64,000 bases of DNA from Paraburkholderia susongensis (GTDB taxonomy: Bacteria > Pseudomonadota > Gammaproteobacteria > Burkholderiales > Burkholderiaceae), in NCBI RefSeq assembly GCF_900177725.1, contig NZ_FXAT01000005.1:62001-126000 (forward strand), given 5' to 3'. Both the position numbers and the translations under genes were made by a program. How positions within the stretch are numbered: position 1 is the first letter of the stretch; each line of letters opens with the position of its first letter. Of this stretch, positions 59,861 to 64,000 are shown in pieces. The notes under the pieces were generated by a model. The model ran no database searches, had not been told where the DNA came from, and saw nothing but the letters and a program-made list of their open reading frames with translations.

Positions 59861-61294
59861 TCAATGGGAAATTTCGTCGAGGTTGAGGTTGTTGGTGCGC
59901 GGCCCGAACAGGCCAATCGCGCCGATGACCATCACCATCGAAAACGTGATCAACGCAAACACGCCGGGCACCTGAAAATGCCGCAGCGCGAAGGCGATCA
60001 TGAAACCGGAAAACATCGCCGACAGCCGCGACATCGAATAGACAAAGCCCACTGCGCGGGCCCGCAGGCGCGTCGGAAACAGCTCGGTCTGGTAAGCGTG
60101 ATAGCCAACCGAGAGCAGCGTGCCGCATAGCGTGATCAGCACGCCGAGCAGCATCAGCATCGCGGGCGACGTTTGCGTCGCGAACAGGCTGCCGAACACG
60201 CCGATACCGAGCGCCGACAGCACAATCAGCGTCTTGCGCTGGATGCGGTCCGCGATCGCCATACCGATCAGTGGTCCGAACGGATTCGAGACGGCGATGA
60301 CGAACGAGTACATCAGGCTGTGCGTGATCGTGACGCCTTTGGATACGAGCAGGGTCGGCACCCACGATGCAAAGCCGTAGAAGCCGATCGCCTGAAACAG
60401 GTTGAAGACGAGCATCGTAATGGCGCGCCGGCGATACGGCGGTTGCCAGATTTCGCGGAACGCGGCTTTGTTTGTGGCCGGTTCGATCGTCGGCACGGGT
60501 TCAGGCAAGGGTCGGCCATACTGCGCGGCGACCTTCGCTTCGAGCGCCTGCAATACGCGTTCGGCTTCTTCAGCGCGGCCCTGCTGCGCGAGCCAGCGCG
60601 GGCTCTCGGGCACGCGTCGGCGGATCGCCCACACCACGAGCGCACCCAGCGCGCCGATGATTACGACCCAGCGCCAGCCGTCGACGCCGAACGGCGTTTG
60701 CGGCACGAGCCACCACGCAAGCAGCGCGGCCGCCGGCACCGCCGTGTACTGCACCAGATGCACGAAGGCAAACGCCCGGCCGCGCAGATGTTTCGGCACC
60801 AGCTCGCTGACGTACGTATCGATCGTGACCAGCTCGACCCCAACGCCGATGCCCGCGATCAGACGCCACAGGTTGATGGCGGGCGCGGTGGTTTGCAGCG
60901 CCATGACCAGCGTGGCCGCCGAGTACCACAGCAGCGACACCGTGAAGACCTTGCGCCTCCCATAGCGGTCAGCAAGGCCCGCCAGAAAGAACGTGCCGAT
61001 AAAGAGCCCGGCGAACGACGCCGCCACGAACGCTCCCAGCCCCGACACGCCGAAGAACGACGCGGTGGTCGTCGCATAGAGCCCGCTCTTGACGAGCCCA
61101 GGGCCAACATAGGCCGTGAAAAACAGGTCGTAGAACTCGAACCAGCCGCCGATCGACAGCAGGAACACCAGCATCCAGACCTCACGCGTGGCCGGCAAGC
61201 GGTCGATGCGCGCGTTGACGCCGGTCGTCGGTTCGGGCGCGCCCGTGCCCGAATGAGATGGAACGCTTGTCGCTCCGATCGGCAGACTTGCCAT
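59861..61294 (-). CDS. MFS transporter (metabolite:H+ symporter type)
   Basis: This 477-residue carrier has about 12 membrane segments. GLADRYGRRKVFTVSLLWYS is the loop 2-3 motif and VPESPRWLAQQGRAEEAERV the central-loop motif of sugar-porter/AAHS/NiaP-like carriers, with a polar N-terminal tail of about 35 residues. It heads the MFS-CoA-transferase-citryl-CoA lyase unit, so it likely imports the carboxylic acid that the transferase activates. The ATG start is clear. The substrate could be citrate-like or aromatic; neighbours favour the former. Confidence 0.87.
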   Translation of the reverse strand: MASLPIGATSVPSHSGTGAPEPTTGVNARIDRLPATREVWMLVFLLSIGGWFEFYDLFFTAYVGPGLVKSGLYATTTASFFGVSGLGAFVAASFAGLFIGTFFLAGLADRYGRRKVFTVSLLWYSAATLVMALQTTAPAINLWRLIAGIGVGVELVTIDTYVSELVPKHLRGRAFAFVHLVQYTAVPAAALLAWWLVPQTPFGVDGWRWVVIIGALGALVVWAIRRRVPESPRWLAQQGRAEEAERVLQALEAKVAAQYGRPLPEPVPTIEPATNKAAFREIWQPPYRRRAITMLVFNLFQAIGFYGFASWVPTLLVSKGVTITHSLMYSFVIAVSNPFGPLIGMAIADRIQRKTLIVLSALGIGVFGSLFATQTSPAMLMLLGVLITLCGTLLSVGYHAYQTELFPTRLRARAVGFVYSMSRLSAMFSGFMIAFALRHFQVPGVFALITFSMVMVIGAIGLFGPRTNNLNLDEISH

Positions 61295-61649
61295 GAGACT
61301 CTCCTTTGTCGACCCGAGTGAGTGCTTTAGCGCCTACCCTGGTCCCATGAAAGATGATTGCCTTGAATCTCTCGCATCATTCTGTCAGACAGAACGATGT
61401 TCTATTTAATGAGTGTGGCGAGATTAGTCCGTCAGGACAAGGTCGGAAATCAGGGGTTCTACTGAGGGGTACCTGCGCGGCAAACCGAGCCTACGCGATC
61501 GAGTCGAGATAATGGCCGAACGGGGTCTGTCGCAGGCTCGCACGATGAGCCTGCGCTGGGCGAGGCGTAACGTGGCCTCCGCCCAGGCTCTCTTCAGCAA
61601 GGCCAGTCGCCGGAGACCATCACGCTCGATGGTTATGCCGCCTTGTGCG
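61295..61649. other. 355-base control region of the MFS/CoA-transferase operon
   Basis: It has no supported gene. It contains the paired palindromes at 61381-61403. It also separates the MFS unit from the 3' end of the amino-acid permease gene; no ATP-binding-protein gene is present here. Confidence 0.45.
61381..61403. promoter_or_regulatory. two overlapping palindromes, candidate IclR operator
   Basis: TCTGTCAGACAGA (61381-61393) and AGAACGATGTTCT (61391-61403) are each perfect 5-3-5 inverted repeats and share three bases. They lie about 90-110 bases upstream of the MFS start. Their position before the operon whose distal end touches the IclR gene makes them the likely IclR site. Confidence 0.55.
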
Positions 61650-62432
61650 TTACCGTGTGACGCGATCGGTTCGCGCCAGGTGATTCTCGAGCCTGCGCAG
61701 GCCTATTGTCAGCGCCAATGTCATCAGCCAATATGCTGCGGCAATCGCAAGGTAGGGCTCCCAATAGCGGCCGTAGGCTCCGGCCACCGTGCGCGCGGCA
61801 TAGGCCATCTCACCCAGTCCGATCGCCGAGATCAACGACGTGTCCTTGAGCAGCGAAATCACGTTGTTGCCCAGCGGCGGCAGCATGCGCCGGAATGCCT
61901 GGGGGATCACGACGTAGCGCATCATCTGCCCATGCGTCATGCCCAGCGACTGGGCGGCCTGCCTCTGGCCGATCGAAATCGACTGGATGCCTGCTCGAAA
62001 CACTTCGGAGATATAGGCAGCGGAGTTCAGCGTCAGCGCCGTTACGCCCGAGATCAGCGCCCCGTGGTTCTGCTTCAGGCTACGAGCCAGATCGCCGCTG
62101 ATCAAAAGCCCGTGCACAGGATGGATGAACACCGGCATCACCGCGAAATGTATCAGCAGGATCTGCACGAATAACGGCGTGCCGCGAAAGAAGCTCACAT
62201 AGGCCGTTGACGGCCAGCGCAGCAGATATTTGCACGCGGCCTGCCACGGCTGATGTCTCGTGTCGGCCAGCCGCGCCAGCGCCAACAGCAGGCCCAGGGC
62301 GCAGCCCATCAGCACGCAGACCACGGTCGTGCCAACCGTGACCAGCGCCCCGTCCCAAAACAGTTGCCTGTACTCCACCAGGATGTCCGGGCGGAACCAC
62401 CCGAACCACATGACCGGATTGCTGTCTTCCAT
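61650..62432 (-). CDS. polar amino acid ABC transporter permease
   Basis: This 260-residue HisM/GlnP-type permease has about five membrane segments, WDGALVTVGTTVVCVLMGCA at the first segment, YVSFFRGTPLFVQILLI and the EAA-loop SLGMTHGQMMRYVVIPQAFRR (shown in part). ATG 62432 is chosen over a TTG at 62444. It lies 103 bases downstream of the binding-protein gene. The usual ATPase gene is missing on both sides inside this window, so it must use an ATPase from elsewhere or the operon is truncated. Confidence 0.92.
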   Translation of the reverse strand: MEDSNPVMWFGWFRPDILVEYRQLFWDGALVTVGTTVVCVLMGCALGLLLALARLADTRHQPWQAACKYLLRWPSTAYVSFFRGTPLFVQILLIHFAVMPVFIHPVHGLLISGDLARSLKQNHGALISGVTALTLNSAAYISEVFRAGIQSISIGQRQAAQSLGMTHGQMMRYVVIPQAFRRMLPPLGNNVISLLKDTSLISAIGLGEMAYAARTVAGAYGRYWEPYLAIAAAYWLMTLALTIGLRRLENHLARTDRVTR

Positions 62433-62484
62433 GCTCGCTTTCAATAAAACAGAAGGCCGCAGCGCGGCCAGGGGCTATTCTGCG

Positions 62485-62502
62485 GCGCGGGCGCGGGCGC
62501 GG
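62485..62502. repeat. three tandem copies of GCGCGG
   Basis: GCGCGG occurs three times without interruption in the 103-base gap between the binding-protein and permease genes. It is within a very G+C-rich, potentially structured leader. Confidence 0.8.
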
Positions 62503-62535
62503 GTGTGGCCCGGCGCGCGCGAGTGCATCACGCCA

Positions 62536-63297
62536 TTACTGCGGCTTGTAGTCCTGGTTGAACCACTTCTTGTAGATCACGTTGTAGCTGCCATCTGCGC
62601 GGATCGCAGCCAACCCGGCGTTGATCTTTTCCAGCAAGGCCTTGTCGCCCTTTCGCACCACAATCCCGTAGTATTCCTTAGGGAAATTTGCGTCTTCCAC
62701 GGTCTTGAGGCCAGCAGTCTGCGATACCCGGTAGGCAATGACACCGTTGTCGCCAATTGCCGCATCCACACCGCCCGAAGCCAGTTCGGAAATAATGAGC
62801 GGCGTGCTCTCGAAACGGCGGATATTCGGGTTGGTCTTGCCCACCTCACGGCTCATGACGTCGTCAGCCGTGGAGCCGCTCACCACGGAAACCTTCTTGC
62901 CGTCCAGATCCTTCAGCGACTTCACCGGACTGTTCTTCGGCACGGCGATCAACTGGCGCGCATCGAAATAGGGTGCCGAGAAGTCGAAGCTCTGTTTGCG
63001 CTTATCGTTGATCGTGACACCGGAGATGACCATGTCCACATCTCCGTTGTCGAGCGACGCGAAGATGCTGGTGAACGGCGTATTCACAATACGCAGTTTC
63101 ATATGCTGCTGCCTGGCGATCGCATCGATGATGTCGATGTCGAAGCCTACGATCTGCTTGTCCTTGTTTTCAAACGCGAACGGTGTATAGGTGGCGCTCG
63201 ATGCCACAACCAGTTCGCGGTCTTCTGCGTGTGCGGCGGCAGACCAGATAGCACAGGCAGCCACCGAGGCGGCAAGGGTGAGGATGAATTTTTTCAC
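62536..63297 (-). CDS. amino acid ABC transporter substrate-binding protein
   Basis: This 253-residue periplasmic binding protein (SBP_bac_3, family 3) has a signal peptide KKFILTLAASVAACAIW then SAAAHA before ED, a ligand-pocket region ASSATYTPFAFENKDKQIVG (shown in part), FDIDIIDAIARQ and VIYKKWFNQDYKP at the end. The start is probably GTG 63297, at the head of the signal peptide; TTG 63318 would add seven odd residues. It delivers a polar amino acid to the permease downstream. The exact ligand (arginine/glutamine/cystine class) is not resolvable. Confidence 0.9.
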   Translation of the reverse strand: MKKFILTLAASVAACAIWSAAAHAEDRELVVASSATYTPFAFENKDKQIVGFDIDIIDAIARQQHMKLRIVNTPFTSIFASLDNGDVDMVISGVTINDKRKQSFDFSAPYFDARQLIAVPKNSPVKSLKDLDGKKVSVVSGSTADDVMSREVGKTNPNIRRFESTPLIISELASGGVDAAIGDNGVIAYRVSQTAGLKTVEDANFPKEYYGIVVRKGDKALLEKINAGLAAIRADGSYNVIYKKWFNQDYKPQ

Positions 63298-63660
63298 AGC
63301 GGCGTCGCCCCGAGACAAGAAAAGTCGGAGAAGTATATAGCAATCCCCCAGGAAACCTACCGGCCCAAAAATGGTCTGCGCCCCCGCCAGGCTATGCCTC
63401 GAAGCTGGTCACGGTTCCGGCTTTCGAGGCGTTCCTATCAGGCGGATGGCAGGCTGCTCGCCACCCTGTGTCGCCGTGCCTTGGGGCTGCGAGTCGGGTG
63501 AACTGGGAGCTATGAAATATCAAGGGGGGAGGTTTCTTTCTCCAGACTCAGGTCGTGGAAATCCCGAGTCGCCTCGACGAGACCGGCCCCATGACGGCGG
63601 CCGGCCTCGCGCGAGTAAAAGCCGAAACGACGAAACAGCGCGTCGTCTTCGGACAGTCCC
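63298..63660. other. intergenic region
   Basis: About 360 bases with no supported gene, between the binding-protein gene and the 3' end of the molybdenum-enzyme gene. The part near 63335 is A/T-richer and probably holds the ABC promoter. I see no clear terminator. Confidence 0.4.
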
Positions 63661-63999
63661 TCAGGCGGTCTTTGCCGATGCGGCAGGAAATGGCAGCGAC
63701 TGAATCCGCCTGCCGGTGGCCGCGAAGATCGCGTTCGCCACCGCCGGCCCGACCGGGGCGACACCCGGCTCGCCGACACCCGTCGGCGCTTCGCCCGACG
63801 GCACGATATGCACCTCGACCTTCGGCATCTCGGCGATTCGCAGCACCTGGTAGCCGTCGAAGTTGTTCTGCTCGACCTTGCCGTCCTTCAACGTGATCGC
63901 GCTGTGCAACACCGCGCCGAGACCGAAGCCGATACCGCCCTCCATCTGCGCGGCGATGACATCGGGATTGATCGGCGTGCCGCAATCCACCGCACAGAC
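63661..63999 (-). CDS. xanthine dehydrogenase family molybdopterin-binding subunit (3' end; rest outside window)
   Basis: This is the C-terminal end of a large molybdenum subunit, in frame to the window edge (VCAVDCGTPINPDVIAAQMEGG). Motifs QMEGGIGFGLGAVL, NNFDGYQVLRIAEMP and EAPTGVGEPGVAPVGPAVANA are typical of the isoquinoline 1-oxidoreductase/aldehyde oxidase beta-subunit ends, with the catalytic Glu in GVGEPG. These enzymes hydroxylate N-heterocycles or oxidise aldehydes with a molybdopterin-cytosine cofactor. The gene starts to the right of the window and reads leftwards. Confidence 0.88.
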   Translation of the reverse strand, partial: VCAVDCGTPINPDVIAAQMEGGIGFGLGAVLHSAITLKDGKVEQNNFDGYQVLRIAEMPKVEVHIVPSGEAPTGVGEPGVAPVGPAVANAIFAATGRRIQSLPFPAASAKTA

Positions 64000-64000
64000 G

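Noticed and set aside
60173..61321. Plus-strand open frame of 382 codons opposite the MFS transporter gene
   Set aside because: Antisense shadow with no domain or start signal.
1..64000. CRISPR arrays, tRNA or rRNA genes
   Set aside because: No regularly spaced direct repeats of 25-40 bases and no recognisable cloverleaf or rRNA segments were seen on reading; this is an inspection by eye, not a covariance search.

Overview
The window reads as a G+C-rich betaproteobacterial chromosome segment, most likely from the order Burkholderiales (Paraburkholderia/Caballeronia-like). This is inferred from gene families and style: TTG/GTG starts with strong GGAG sites, a Burkholderia-type porin, a DUF3331-like scrap, a patatin/3-hydroxybutyrate dehydrogenase/acetoacetate decarboxylase trio, and many Tat-exported oxidoreductases and binding proteins. 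It is almost all catabolism and transport, with no rRNA, tRNA, replication or CRISPR features that I can see, so it looks like an accessory catabolic region or secondary replicon.

Bases 1-15,000 hold a sugar-acid (aldonate/aldarate) block: a DHDPS-family aldolase cut by the left edge, two enolase-superfamily dehydratases, a UxaA/GarD-type dehydratase, an SMP-30 lactonase, a gluconate-5-dehydrogenase-like SDR, three MFS carriers and a GntR/FCD regulator. glcG and malate synthase G (glcB) are embedded in it and could drain glyoxylate. After a chimeric pseudogene comes a porin, then an operon under an AraC regulator (17-24 kb) for aldehyde dehydrogenase, a Tat-exported GMC oxidoreductase, an ACMSD-like amidohydrolase, an NTF2-like protein and WrbA. 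This operon probably handles an aromatic alcohol, aldehyde or acid.

Bases 24,300-33,950 are patchier. A ketone-body/PHB-related trio (patatin, bdhA, adc) is followed by debris: an IS6-family transposase remnant, an SDR with an internal deletion and a headless ParE-like toxin. Next come a LuxR-type regulator and, divergently, a 956-residue exported protein with a TIG-like domain, one CxxCH motif and three C-terminal SLH-like repeats, which is unusual for a proteobacterium.

Bases 33,964-49,846 carry fourteen genes on one strand: a ribose-type ABC importer, aldehyde dehydrogenase, xylulokinase, HAD phosphatase, RpiR regulator, RpiA, SDR, GlcD/D2HGDH-like flavoprotein, XylX-type 2-keto-3-deoxypentonate dehydratase, alpha-ketoglutarate semialdehyde dehydrogenase and EtfBA. 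Two GTAGTA...TACTAC palindromes sit at its front, one overlapping the -10 of a good sigma-70 promoter. The set mixes a phosphorylative pentose/pentitol route and a Weimberg-type oxidative route, with a possible dedicated ETF electron acceptor.

The right end holds a LysR/GST/three-domain flavo-iron-sulfur reductase unit, an ECF sigma factor with a small membrane protein and a ferredoxin, an IclR/citryl-CoA lyase/CoA-transferase/MFS module that may degrade a citrate-like acid through CoA activation, a polar amino-acid ABC binding protein and permease without an ATPase, and the 3' end of a xanthine-dehydrogenase-family molybdenum subunit cut by the right edge.
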